This document shows positions 26,565-35,808 of a stretch of 64,000 nt of DNA, piece after piece. The notes under the pieces are model-generated. The model had not been told where the DNA came from and did no database searches. It saw only the letters and a program-made list of their open reading frames with translations. The DNA is from Smithella sp. (GTDB taxonomy: Bacteria; Desulfobacterota; Syntrophia; Syntrophales; Smithellaceae). Numbering within the stretch: the stretch's first letter is position 1; every line of letters begins with the position of its first letter. The DNA lies in the NCBI GenBank assembly GCA_018056685.1, contig JAGPFC010000003.1, positions 62,001 through 126,000 of the forward strand, read 5' to 3'. Position numbers and translations under genes: made by a program.

Positions 26565-27788
26565 TTAAATCTCATCCGTCTTTATCATTTTCGATTCATG
26601 AAGTCTAAGAACAATGAACACATTGAGGATCATCATGACCATGAAGATGAGCATGGCCGGCGTTTTCGGCGCTCCAGCGGCCGTCATGATGTCCATACCG
26701 AAAATAAATATTATTCCCGAAATCTGTCCGGCAAGAAGCAGCAGTCCCTGGGAAGTGGCCTCGGGCGCCGGATAAGATATTTCAGCGCTGTACTGAAATC
26801 CGATTGGCGCTGCCGCCATGAGAAAAAAGCCGGATATAAAGCATGAAGCAAGGAGCAGCCAGTAACTATTAGCAAACGTTAATCCCAAGATTCCGGGAAT
26901 AGAGCCAATCAACGTAATGACGATGAAAATTTTTCTTTTACGCCATTTATCGGAAAGAGGCGGCAAGGTCGCGGCACCGATGATGCCTCCGACCATCATG
27001 ATCGCTCCGCAAATGCCCGCTTCCGTAATGGAAAAGCCGCGCGGCCGGACAATTTGCTCAATCCAGGTCGTGACCGCGTTGAATATTCCAATGGAAATAA
27101 AAAATACAATAATCATATAGAGCATATCTCTTTGCTTGAGAATGTGTTTCAAACCTGCAAATACGGAGATTCTTTCGTCATGACCGGCGGGGCAGGGCGG
27201 TGTGGGGGGATGTTCTTTATTGAACAGTATAAAAATAACGGCGCCGGTAAGCGCGGCTGTTCCATAAAGCATCAGCATCTTTTCCATACCCCACGCTTTG
27301 AATAAGAATGGCGTGGCCACCATGGCTATAATAATACCAACAAATTGGGCCAAGACCGATATTCCGGCTTGCGTTGCGCGTTCTTGCAGGGGAAACCACC
27401 GTACGCCCACTTTGGTGACGGCATTGAGAACAAAAGGTTGTCCGATGGCAATTCCGATTTGAGCGATAATGATCATTTTGTAACTACTGCCGTAGAATCC
27501 TTTCATGAGGCCGAAGATGCCCATTAATAAAGCGCCGATGCCGATGCCGATTCTGATGCCCCATGTGTCAATGATATAAGATGCCGGAAAGGAGACGAAA
27601 AGATAAACGATCATAAAGATCAGGGAAAGCAAATCGATTTGCAAGGGGGAGACGTTGTAAAATGTGACCGCTTCACTGGTGATGGGCGCAAATGTTATCC
27701 ATTGAATCTGCATCAAAACATTAATTAAGAAATAAACCCCAAGGATGACCCATCTGTAGCCGTATACTTTAATTTCGGATTGTGCCAT
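26565..27788 (-). CDS. MFS transporter, FLVCR-like
   Basis: About twelve hydrophobic segments across 407 residues, with a hydrophilic central loop (PPTPPCPAGHDERIS), match the major facilitator superfamily. The first segment YRWVILGVYFLINVLMQIQWITFAPI resembles the FLVCR branch, whose animal members move choline, ethanolamine or heme. Bacterial substrates are unclear. It is the first gene of the six-gene operon, 93 bases downstream of the operator, and is likely the importer for the pathway substrate. AAGGAT upstream of ATG 27788 is an adequate ribosome site. Confidence 0.85.
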   Translation of the reverse strand: MAQSEIKVYGYRWVILGVYFLINVLMQIQWITFAPITSEAVTFYNVSPLQIDLLSLIFMIVYLFVSFPASYIIDTWGIRIGIGIGALLMGIFGLMKGFYGSSYKMIIIAQIGIAIGQPFVLNAVTKVGVRWFPLQERATQAGISVLAQFVGIIIAMVATPFLFKAWGMEKMLMLYGTAALTGAVIFILFNKEHPPTPPCPAGHDERISVFAGLKHILKQRDMLYMIIVFFISIGIFNAVTTWIEQIVRPRGFSITEAGICGAIMMVGGIIGAATLPPLSDKWRKRKIFIVITLIGSIPGILGLTFANSYWLLLASCFISGFFLMAAAPIGFQYSAEISYPAPEATSQGLLLLAGQISGIIFIFGMDIMTAAGAPKTPAMLIFMVMMILNVFIVLRLHESKMIKTDEI

Positions 27789-27880
27789 TTTCGATCCTTA
27801 ATTGTATCTCGCCTAAACACCTAATTCCCGATTGTTTTAAAAAAAGCTTGCTTTTTAAAAAAATATTGTTATAAGCGTTA

Positions 27881-27911
27881 ATTTAATGGCATTAAGTTAA
27901 TATAATTAAAT
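27881..27911. promoter_or_regulatory. Covarying operator, right edge of the RLP cluster
   Basis: ATTTAAT (27881-27887) and ATTAAAT (27905-27911) flank the 17-base spacer GGCATTAAGTTAATATA, which matches the element at 19425-19455 at all but two spacer positions. Similarity extends to both sides (TTAA before, ATAAAGTCAA after). It lies between the divergent transporter operon and the DUF2147 gene and could regulate both. Confidence 0.7.
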
Positions 27912-27984
27912 TATAAAGTCAATGACTTTTTTGGCGTTGAGTAAAGATTTTTTTGTAACGAGAACCGTCAGGAGGGATAGATCG

Positions 27985-28470
27985 ATGAAAAAAATTTTTA
28001 TGCCGGTCATTATTTGTTTCTTCGTCGTTGGATTATTCAGTATTTCTGCAAGATCCCAAAACCCCGCCAATCCACAAAATCCGATTGTCGGAACATGGGA
28101 AACCATCGATGACGAAGGTCCGAACAAAGGGAAAGCATCATCTTACATAGAAATATTTGAGAACAGCGGTGTCTATTCCGGTAAAATTGTCAAACTCCTT
28201 CTCGATCCCCCCGATAAGATTTGTCTTCAATGTAAAGGAAATTTAAAAAATAAACCGCTCATTGGAATGAAAATTTTAGATAGCATGAAAAAAACTGGCA
28301 ACGTGGATCAAAAACTCGGAGCAGAATATAGCGGTGGGACGATCCTGGATCCCGATTCGGGAGCCACTTATAAATGCAAAATGTGGGTAAGGGATAACGT
28401 CCTGACTGCTCGAGGATATATCGGAATCAGCTTGCTGGGCAGGTCCCAGCAATGGCACAGGGTTAAATGA
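27985..28470 (+). CDS. DUF2147 exported protein
   Basis: The 161-residue protein has a signal peptide (1-24) and the DUF2147 pattern: IVGTWET near the start, EIFENSGVYSGKIVKLL, CLQCKGNLKNKPLIGM, YSGGTILDPDSGATYKCKMWV and RGYIGISLLGRSQQWHRV at the end. Members are periplasmic, about 130-160 residues, and of unknown function. The start at 27985 is supported by AGGAGGG about 10 bases upstream and by the signal peptide; the frame extends further upstream. It precedes the two ceramidase genes on the same strand by 37 bases, so the three may form an operon. Confidence 0.88.
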   Translation: MKKIFMPVIICFFVVGLFSISARSQNPANPQNPIVGTWETIDDEGPNKGKASSYIEIFENSGVYSGKIVKLLLDPPDKICLQCKGNLKNKPLIGMKILDSMKKTGNVDQKLGAEYSGGTILDPDSGATYKCKMWVRDNVLTARGYIGISLLGRSQQWHRVK

Positions 28471-28507
28471 TGAAAGAATCATCGATAACAAAAAAGGAGG
28501 GGCTTTT

Positions 28508-30526
28508 ATGTTTAAATTAAGAATGATTCTTGTGATGTTGATTTTTGCTGCTCTGATGATTGTTCCCGCACCAGGTTTTACGTCAACATATCTGATCGGC
28601 ACAGGGATATATGACATTACCGGACCGGCAGCGGAATGCGGTATGATGGGTTATTTCATGCCTGATCAGGTCACCGAAGGCATCCATACGAGATTGAGGT
28701 CCCGGGCCTTTGTGGTTGTTGATCCCCGGAGCGGCAAGCGGGTGGCGCTGGTCATTGCAGAAGCCGGGATTATTCCCCAAGGTATCAATCAGGCGGTTGT
28801 TAAAAAACTGTTGACCAAATACAACGGCCTTTACACGGACCAAAACGTGACCATCAGTGCGACACACACCCATTCCGGTCCCGGCGCTTATTCCCATTAT
28901 GCCCTGTATAATCTCTCCATGTTTGGATATGACGAAAAACACTTCAACACCGTTGCCGAAGGGATCTATCAGTCCATTGTCAGAGCGCATAACAATCTCA
29001 GACCCGGTGATATCCGGATCAACAGGGGAGAATTGAACCATTGCGGCTGGAACCGTTCGTCTCTGGCCTATGAGGAAAATCCGGATGAGGAAAAAGCACG
29101 ATACAATTCCAACACGGATAAAACCATGACTCTTTTGCGATTCGTTGCCACGGATGGGTCCGATCTCGGTACGGTCAACTGGTTTGCCGTCCATCCGACC
29201 AGTGTAGGAAATACCAATAAACTCATCAGCGGTGATAATAAAGGGTATGCCGCCTATTTATTTGAAAAACAAATAGGGACCAATTATGCGGCGGCTGATA
29301 CCTTTGTGGCCGCGTTTGCGATCAGTAATGCCGGCGACGTTTCTCCCAATATTTACTGGGGATATCCCAATGGCGTTGATGATTACGAGCATATGAAAAT
29401 CATCGGCGAGTGCCAGTATTACAAGGCGATCGAATTGTTTAATGAAGCCGATGTCAATTTGGCCGGGTCCGTCGATTACCGACACATGTATGTGGATATG
29501 TCGAATCAGTCTATCAGTCCCGCCTTCATGCCGCCGGATCATTCCGGCGCTGGGAAAACCTGTGTAGCGGCTATCGGCGCCTCCGTGCTGGCCGGCAGCA
29601 CCGAAGATGGGAAAGGTATCGATATTCCCGAAGGGCTCACGTACCCTTATGATATCTCCGTGCTGGGTAATCCGTACAAGTTGGCATTCACGATCTCTCC
29701 TTTGGACCAGCAATGTCAGGGTAAAAAACCCATTGTGCTGCCCACTGGCAGAATCAAATTCCTGGGCATTCCGATGACACCTGAAGTGCTGCCTGTTCAG
29801 ATTTTGAAGATCGGCAATCTTGCCATTATCGCCATGCCGACGGAAATAACCACGATGGCCGGCCGTCGACTGCAGGAAACGGTCATGAACGCTCTGGGTG
29901 ATCAAGTGGATTATGTGGTGATCGCAGCACTTTCCAATGCCTATGCTGAATATGTGTCTACTTATGAAGAATACAACGTGCAGCACTATGAAGGCGCATC
30001 CACCCATTTCGGCCCCTATACCTTAAACGCTTTTCAGGAAAAATTCGATTACATCGCACGAGCCATGAAAAACGGTGTTTCAGTCAGTCCGGGTCCAACG
30101 CCGAGAGATATATCGGGCAGCCAGCTGATCAAAATTCCGGGAGTTGCGTTTGACGACAAGCCTCTGTCCAAAAGTTTTGGTTCTGTGGAGACGGATGCTG
30201 CCGCCTCATATACCAGAGGCCAGACCGTCAGCGTGACATTTTGGGGCGGACACCCCAAGAACAATTACCAGATTCAGAAGACATTTTTGAAAGTGGAAAA
30301 AATTACTCCGACCGGAGCCGTCACCGTGGCCAACGATTGGGATCCCGAAACCCGTTATTACTGGAAACGCTCTGGAACTGCCAATTCAAAAATCACGATC
30401 GAGTGGGATACAACCGATGCGGTTCCCGGAACGTATCGCATCAGACATTATGGCCACTGGAAATCCGGTTGGACCGGCGCCATTACCCCTTATGAGGGGG
30501 TATCGCGAACCTTTACTGTACATTAA
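28508..30526 (+). CDS. Neutral ceramidase family hydrolase, first copy
   Basis: Neutral ceramidases split ceramide into sphingosine and fatty acid using zinc. A signal peptide (1-25) indicates export. Zinc ligands are in SATHTHSGPG (His120, His122), WFAVHP (His229) and the later PTEITTMAGRR glutamate. The expected catalytic serine is Ser279 in NAGDVSPN. The C-terminal ~140 residues form the immunoglobulin-like domain typical of the family (TFWGGHPKNN, YRIRHYGHWKSGW). At 672 residues it is full length. A second copy follows after 77 bases. The true substrate might be another N-acyl lipid. Confidence 0.9.
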   Translation: MFKLRMILVMLIFAALMIVPAPGFTSTYLIGTGIYDITGPAAECGMMGYFMPDQVTEGIHTRLRSRAFVVVDPRSGKRVALVIAEAGIIPQGINQAVVKKLLTKYNGLYTDQNVTISATHTHSGPGAYSHYALYNLSMFGYDEKHFNTVAEGIYQSIVRAHNNLRPGDIRINRGELNHCGWNRSSLAYEENPDEEKARYNSNTDKTMTLLRFVATDGSDLGTVNWFAVHPTSVGNTNKLISGDNKGYAAYLFEKQIGTNYAAADTFVAAFAISNAGDVSPNIYWGYPNGVDDYEHMKIIGECQYYKAIELFNEADVNLAGSVDYRHMYVDMSNQSISPAFMPPDHSGAGKTCVAAIGASVLAGSTEDGKGIDIPEGLTYPYDISVLGNPYKLAFTISPLDQQCQGKKPIVLPTGRIKFLGIPMTPEVLPVQILKIGNLAIIAMPTEITTMAGRRLQETVMNALGDQVDYVVIAALSNAYAEYVSTYEEYNVQHYEGASTHFGPYTLNAFQEKFDYIARAMKNGVSVSPGPTPRDISGSQLIKIPGVAFDDKPLSKSFGSVETDAAASYTRGQTVSVTFWGGHPKNNYQIQKTFLKVEKITPTGAVTVANDWDPETRYYWKRSGTANSKITIEWDTTDAVPGTYRIRHYGHWKSGWTGAITPYEGVSRTFTVH

Positions 30527-30603
30527 TGTTCATTCCAGGGTGACAGTGAATAAAGGATGCTAAATGGGTGAAGAATCTTCGATAAGCAAAAAGGAGGATC
30601 TTA

Positions 30604-32661
30604 ATGTTTAAAATGAGAATGATTCTTGTCATGTTTTTTTTTACTGCTTTTATGATCGTTCCCGTACCGGGGTTTACGTCAACGTATCTGATCGGTTCAG
30701 GGATTTATGATATAACCGGAACGGCTGGCGAAATCGTTATGGAGGCATTTGCCGTGAGTTCTCAGAAAACAGCCGGCATCCATACGAGATTAAGGTCGCG
30801 GGCGTTTGTGGTTGGTGACGGAACAAATCGGGTCGTCTTTGTCAGTGCCGATCTCGGCATGATGTTTCAAATGGTAAAAATAAAAGTGTGTGAGAAAATC
30901 GCTGATGATCCGGTGCTGTCACCCTTCTATAATGAAAAAAATGTCCTCCTTTCCGCGACTCATACCCATAATGATCCGGGTGGTTACTCGGGATATTTTC
31001 TCTACGATTCCCACGTACAGGGCTTTGTCCGGCAGAATTTCAATGCCATTGTCAACGGCATCTACATGTCCATAAAAAATGCCCATGGTAATTTGAAACC
31101 CGGGAAGATATTGATTAATCAGGGAACGATTGAAGGCTGCGGCGGAAATCGTGCTGAACCTCCCTATAACAATAATCCCGCCGGGGAAATAGCCCAATAC
31201 TCAAGCAACACCGATAAAACCATGACCCTCCTTAAATTTGTAGCCCTGGATGGAGAGGAAATCGGCACATTGAACTGGTACGCGGTGCATCCGGACAGTA
31301 TCGGACCGGACAATCATCTCATTAGCTCAGATAACAAGGGATGGGCTTCCTACTTGTTTGAAAAAGACAAGGGGACCAATTATCAGGCCTCCAGAACGTT
31401 TGTCGCAGCGTTTGCCCAGACGAACGCCGGAGATGTAACGCCGAATATTGGCTATGGCCAGGCTCCCCAATATGTGACCTTTGCCCAAAATCCAAGCCTG
31501 AAGAACGCTGTCTTGAAGCAGTATAACAAAGCCAAAACATTATACGATAACGCTTCAAAAGAATTATCGGGGTCCGTTGATTACCGGCATGAATGGGTGG
31601 ATATGAGAACGCTGTATGTCGAAACAGCCGGTACCACAACATGTGCCGCCGGCATGGGAGCATCTTTTGCCGCCGGGAGCCCTTACGATAACCCAAGCCC
31701 GTTTCCATTATTTCCAAATGGTACCACGGTGAACAGCTTGAACTGGAACGACGATGCTGCCCGCACGGCTTTAAACAGCTTGCTGGGTGGTATGTTCGCT
31801 TTTGCCTGGCCGGCAACCGCTAATGCAGCTTATCAGGAATGCCATGCGGAAAAACCAATTCTTATTCCAACAGGCGTTGCGCATCTTAATATCAGTGGTC
31901 CGACGATGACCCCGCAGATTGTTCCTCTGCAAGTATTGAAAATCGGTAACCTGGCGATTGCCGGTGTGCCTGCGGAAGTGACCACCATGGCCGGACGCCG
32001 GATAAAGAAAACCATCCTTTCTTCTCTTAGCCCAATCGGCGTTAATTATGCCGTTGTAGCAGCGCTGGCCAATACGTATACGTCTTACCTTGCCACCCGG
32101 GAAGAGTATGCCATGCAGTGGTATGAAGGGGCCTGTACGCAGTTTGGCCCAAATGAACTGGCCGCGTTCCAGCAGGAATATACGAAACTCTGCAATGCCA
32201 TTGCAGATGGCACAGACGTTGATCCGGGACCAACCCCGGAAGATATAACGGGGCAAACTGTCGACTTTACCGCGAAGGTTGTATTTGACGATGTGCCACT
32301 CGGCAAAAATTTCGGTAGTGTTTATACGCAGCCGAAAACAAGTTATACACGTGGTGAAACTGTAAGCGCCGTATTCTGGGGAGGACATCCCAACAACGAT
32401 CTGAGAACCCAGGACACATTCCTCGTCATTGAAAAGCTTAAAGGTGGCGTTTATGTTCCTGTCGCGAGAGACTGGGATCCAGAAACCACGTATAACTGGG
32501 CGCGAAATTCCATTGCCTATTCCAGAATAACGATTACCTGGGACACTACCAATGCGACGCCGGGAATATACCGAATTCGACATAAGGGAAATTGGAAGTC
32601 GGGTTGGACGCGCAAGATCAGCCCGTATGAAGGCGTTACGAATTCATTTGTTCTCAATTAA
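30604..32661 (+). CDS. Neutral ceramidase family hydrolase, second copy with Ser-to-Thr change
   Basis: A paralogue of the preceding gene: the signal peptide and first 40 residues are nearly the same (TSTYLIGSGIYDIT) and the zinc ligands are kept (SATHTH at 118-122, YAVHP, PAEVTTMAGRR). The catalytic position reads GDVTPN, with Thr279 instead of Ser. HTHNDPG also replaces HTHSGPG. Threonine can sometimes serve as nucleophile, so it may be active, altered in specificity, or weak. It has an extra ~30-residue insert around residue 360. AGGAGG ribosome sites precede both copies, which arose by tandem duplication. A terminator follows. Confidence 0.88.
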   Translation: MFKMRMILVMFFFTAFMIVPVPGFTSTYLIGSGIYDITGTAGEIVMEAFAVSSQKTAGIHTRLRSRAFVVGDGTNRVVFVSADLGMMFQMVKIKVCEKIADDPVLSPFYNEKNVLLSATHTHNDPGGYSGYFLYDSHVQGFVRQNFNAIVNGIYMSIKNAHGNLKPGKILINQGTIEGCGGNRAEPPYNNNPAGEIAQYSSNTDKTMTLLKFVALDGEEIGTLNWYAVHPDSIGPDNHLISSDNKGWASYLFEKDKGTNYQASRTFVAAFAQTNAGDVTPNIGYGQAPQYVTFAQNPSLKNAVLKQYNKAKTLYDNASKELSGSVDYRHEWVDMRTLYVETAGTTTCAAGMGASFAAGSPYDNPSPFPLFPNGTTVNSLNWNDDAARTALNSLLGGMFAFAWPATANAAYQECHAEKPILIPTGVAHLNISGPTMTPQIVPLQVLKIGNLAIAGVPAEVTTMAGRRIKKTILSSLSPIGVNYAVVAALANTYTSYLATREEYAMQWYEGACTQFGPNELAAFQQEYTKLCNAIADGTDVDPGPTPEDITGQTVDFTAKVVFDDVPLGKNFGSVYTQPKTSYTRGETVSAVFWGGHPNNDLRTQDTFLVIEKLKGGVYVPVARDWDPETTYNWARNSIAYSRITITWDTTNATPGIYRIRHKGNWKSGWTRKISPYEGVTNSFVLN

Positions 32662-32683
32662 CATCATTTTTGCAAACGCGATT

Positions 32684-32726
32684 CATCGGGCCCTTTGTCT
32701 TTTAACACAGAAGGCCTGATGTTTTT
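32684..32726 (+). terminator. Intrinsic terminator after the ceramidase genes
   Basis: CATCGGGCC (32684-32692) pairs with GGCCTGATG (32713-32721), one G-T wobble, followed by TTTTT at 32722-32726. Confidence 0.75.
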
Positions 32727-32738
32727 CAAAGGAGAGAA

Positions 32739-33281
32739 TTATTCCCAGCTTATTTTCCATTGCCACTCATGGGGATTATTTTCTATTTTGGTTATTTTAA
32801 TATTTTTCGCACCGGCTAATTCCAGAACACACGATACAACGCCGCAAATATATTCTCGTTGAATAGCCGTCAATTCAGGCAGGTCCGAAATGACGAACAT
32901 CCTGCTGTTGGGCGTCAATTCGTCAACCCGAACGGTACCTTTGTCATTCATCGTATTAAAGGTTGCCGAGGCATTCCTGATGATAAAGCCAATGCTGGGA
33001 ATCCTCAGAAAGAACTTGTAAATGCCCGTAAATTGTTTTCCTGCCACGGTATGTCCCAGCTTATAGATCGGCCGCGGATCTGAGGGAAAAAGCAATCTGG
33101 ACGCCGCCTGAATGATTTCTGCTTCAACCTCGAGCGGAATCCACGTCAACGAAAGAGCCGTTTGAAAAGTCTTCGATACATCAGGCGAGATCGACGCGTT
33201 CATCGTATGGAGGTACTGTTCCCCTTTTTCCTTCAAGATGTCACGGATGATAACAATATCACTTGCCTTGACATTTGCCAT
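32739..33281 (-). CDS. Uncharacterised cytoplasmic protein, possibly DUF2378-like
   Basis: The 180-residue protein is mixed alpha/beta with no signal peptide or membrane segment. The C-terminal ~90 residues contain an FTGIYKFFLRIPSIGFIIRNASATFNTMNDKG core, then CGVVSCVLELAGAKNIKI and a tryptophan-rich end. This loosely resembles the DUF2378/V4R-type sensory fold, but I cannot confirm it. I chose the start at 33281 because GGAAGGAGG lies directly upstream; the longer frame to 33389 has no ribosome site. It converges on the ceramidase genes and has no functional neighbour. Confidence 0.6.
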   Translation of the reverse strand: MANVKASDIVIIRDILKEKGEQYLHTMNASISPDVSKTFQTALSLTWIPLEVEAEIIQAASRLLFPSDPRPIYKLGHTVAGKQFTGIYKFFLRIPSIGFIIRNASATFNTMNDKGTVRVDELTPNSRMFVISDLPELTAIQREYICGVVSCVLELAGAKNIKITKIENNPHEWQWKISWE

Positions 33282-33547
33282 AACGTGCCTCCTTCCAGCA
33301 TCAGTGCTTGGCATATCATTGATAACAAATCTTATATTTTTAAACAGTATAGAAAAAAATGTCCTTATGTGCAAGGGAATCTGAGCCACTGAATTGCCTC
33401 AAATAAAATGTTACTAAAGGGTGTGGTCAGCAGGGATATGCTGACCATAAATGGCAAATGGCACGGCCATGTATTCCCCGCTTGATAGCTGTGTTTAGAC
33501 AGAACACGTCCTTTAGAGTTTTCCGGGGCAATGCCATGATGGTTCAA

Positions 33548-33997
33548 CTATAATAATTTGCTATGCCGAACGACAACAGGCACCCCATTGAGAACAGTTT
33601 CTCCGACAGGGCAGCGGCTTTTCACCATGGCCAGCAGTTCAGCGATCTTCTCCTCAGGGGCATTGGCCTTAATATGGACGGTCAACCGGATCTCCTGCAA
33701 GCCGGGACGGATGCCCGAATCGGCATTCAGAAAGCCCCTGGCATCGATATCCCCCTCAACATCCACGTGGCATTCTTGAAGATCGATTTTAAGCAGCATG
33801 GCAAAAAAACGGGCCGTCATGCACTGACAGGCTCCAAGAGCACACAAAAGGGTTTCCACGGGGTTCATTCCCTTGTTGGTTCCACCGAGACCCCTGGGTT
33901 CATCGGCGATAAATTTGAATCCCCTCACTTCGTTTTCCACCATCATCCCCGTTTCTTTTAAGACCGAAGCCGCTTTATAGGTATGTATTCCCATCAT
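33548..33997 (-). CDS. OsmC/Ohr family thiol peroxidase-like protein
   Basis: OsmC proteins reduce organic peroxides with two reactive cysteines. Here one lies in CALGACQCMTARF, at the start of the central helix, and the other in KSRCPVGETV. The 149-residue length and GLGGTNKGMNPVETLL fit the YhfA/OsmC branch. It is a single-gene unit in a region with no clear partner. The ATG at 33997 is followed by a second Met; AGGAG lies a few bases upstream. Confidence 0.85.
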   Translation of the reverse strand: MMGIHTYKAASVLKETGMMVENEVRGFKFIADEPRGLGGTNKGMNPVETLLCALGACQCMTARFFAMLLKIDLQECHVDVEGDIDARGFLNADSGIRPGLQEIRLTVHIKANAPEEKIAELLAMVKSRCPVGETVLNGVPVVVRHSKLL

Positions 33998-34448
33998 TTC
34001 TCCTGTTTACAAGCTATCCATTCATACAGATTCCTGCAAAATGGAAGTATGCAGCAATCTATGATTGCCCGGTTGACTTTCCGGGATCTTTCAACGGGGC
34101 ATATGCCCCGTTGCCATAATGCTGACCTGATGTGCCCCGGTAATTGTTTCAGTCAGGTATTGTTCTTATTTGGCCGGAGAAAACGAGTCACTTTCTGCGG
34201 CAAGAATAAGAACGGGGGCAGAGATTGCTCCGAGCCACTTCATAGCATCAAATTCGTTCATTGGTAAGAACTTCTTTCAGAGGGGTACAGCATCAGAAGC
34301 AAGGACTTTCATGTCAGGAATATTATGCCGCAAAGACAGGGACTACATGTGTAAACCTTGCCTCTAGCGGTTGATGATAAAATAATAGATAAAAGAGATT
34401 AGTTATGTTTTAATAATTAAAAATTATTATTTTATCATATCATTTTTC
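33998..34448. other. 451-bp gap with palindromes
   Basis: No gene is convincing. A 22-bp perfect palindrome lies at 34092-34113. Just before the diguanylate cyclase is an AT-only hairpin, TAATAATT (34411-34418) with AATTATTA (34422-34429). No riboswitch was recognised. Confidence 0.5.
34092..34113. promoter_or_regulatory. 22-bp perfect palindrome
   Basis: CAACGGGGCAT followed by its exact reverse complement, centred between 34102 and 34103, about 95 bases upstream of the OsmC gene. It has no T-run on either side, so a protein binding site is more likely than a terminator. Binder unknown. Confidence 0.45.
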
Positions 34449-35633
34449 ATGAATGACAAAACGAGTGAATATCAAATATCAAGGTGGTTGGCCGAATTTT
34501 CAGACCGCGACACGGAAGCATCTTTTCAAAGCCATGTTCAGCCCATCGTGACACGACAGTTGCGAACCGCTCTGGTCGTCTGGGGAATTCTGCTTCTGCT
34601 TTTTGCCATTCCCGACTATTTGGGCATGGGGTTGACGGGCCCGTTTTATTATCTTCTTGCCTATCGGGTCGTCATGGCTATTACTTTGTTCATTCTTTAC
34701 CTTACGATCACACCTGAAACCAACATTTTCAAAATAAGTTATCCGGTGATGTGGTTTGTCATTGTTTATATTTCAGGATTTATGCTTTTTTTTATTTATC
34801 GGCCGGATGTCGTTTATCTGGTTATTGGAGTACTCATGATTCAGCTGCTCGCTTTGCTGGTCTTTATTCCCATTCGTTTTATAATGTCATTTTCCGCCGC
34901 CGTATATGGCGTTTTTATCATCCTGCTGACCCGTTTTTTGCTGGGGACTACAGCAGAAAAGATGATCTCTTTATTTGTGATTCTGTTGCTGCCGGTCGGA
35001 GTTGGCGCGGCAACAACACACCGCCTGGGCATTATGCACCGGAGAGAATATGCCCTGTGGATCAAGACACAAAAAATCAACCGGCAGTTGGAAGAAGAGA
35101 TTAATCGTCGAATTAAACTGGAAGCGGCCCTTCAAGAAATGGCGGCAACAGACCCTCTGACCGGCCTTTACAACCGGCGGGAATGTGACATTCTTTTCCG
35201 GCATGAAATGGAGCGGGCAAATCGTTTGAATACGCCCTTGTCCGTCGGCCTTATCGATCTCGATCACTTCAAGCAGGTCAATGATACCTATGGCCATGCC
35301 GCAGGTGACGAAGTATTGCGGCGTACCGCACGTTTGTTCCGGGAAAATCTCCGAACGATGGATATTGTCGGACGTTGGGGAGGAGAAGAGTTTATTATCA
35401 TGCTGCCCGAAATGGCCATTGATCAGGCAAACATAACCGGCAACAGACTTTTGCAAGCCCTTGCGGCAACCGACATTGATGCAGGCTCAGCATTGATAAA
35501 GATTACCGCTACGATTGGAATAACCCAACTTCTTCCCGGTGACAAGATGGACGAAATCATAAGCAGAGCCGACGCCGCCCTGTATAAAGGTAAAGAAGCA
35601 GGTCGAAACCGCGTTGAAATCATGATTAATTGA
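34449..35633 (+). CDS. Membrane-bound diguanylate cyclase (GGDEF)
   Basis: Six hydrophobic segments span residues ~38-188, then a short coiled linker and a GGDEF domain (232-394). The active site is GGEEF at 311-315, and the allosteric inhibitory RxxD is Arg302-Asp305, five residues before it, so it should make cyclic di-GMP and be inhibited by its product. Other signatures: DPLTGLYNRRECD and DLDHFKQVNDTYGHAAGDEVL. It faces the CHASE2-HD-GYP gene, which should degrade the same messenger. No ribosome site is obvious before the ATG. Confidence 0.9.
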   Translation: MNDKTSEYQISRWLAEFSDRDTEASFQSHVQPIVTRQLRTALVVWGILLLLFAIPDYLGMGLTGPFYYLLAYRVVMAITLFILYLTITPETNIFKISYPVMWFVIVYISGFMLFFIYRPDVVYLVIGVLMIQLLALLVFIPIRFIMSFSAAVYGVFIILLTRFLLGTTAEKMISLFVILLLPVGVGAATTHRLGIMHRREYALWIKTQKINRQLEEEINRRIKLEAALQEMAATDPLTGLYNRRECDILFRHEMERANRLNTPLSVGLIDLDHFKQVNDTYGHAAGDEVLRRTARLFRENLRTMDIVGRWGGEEFIIMLPEMAIDQANITGNRLLQALAATDIDAGSALIKITATIGITQLLPGDKMDEIISRADAALYKGKEAGRNRVEIMIN

Positions 35634-35808
35634 GCTTTTGAATATTCTGCTCAGGAATAACGCCGCGTTGATTCTCTGTTTATTGTGCAGTATGAGAAAT
35701 GGTTTCTTATGGGTTGGGAATATTATGGATGCATAACTGTATGTAATCGTCCTATGAGTCATCAGGATCGGCGCAGACCATTTGAGGCCGGTTCTTGATA
35801 TCGCTTGT

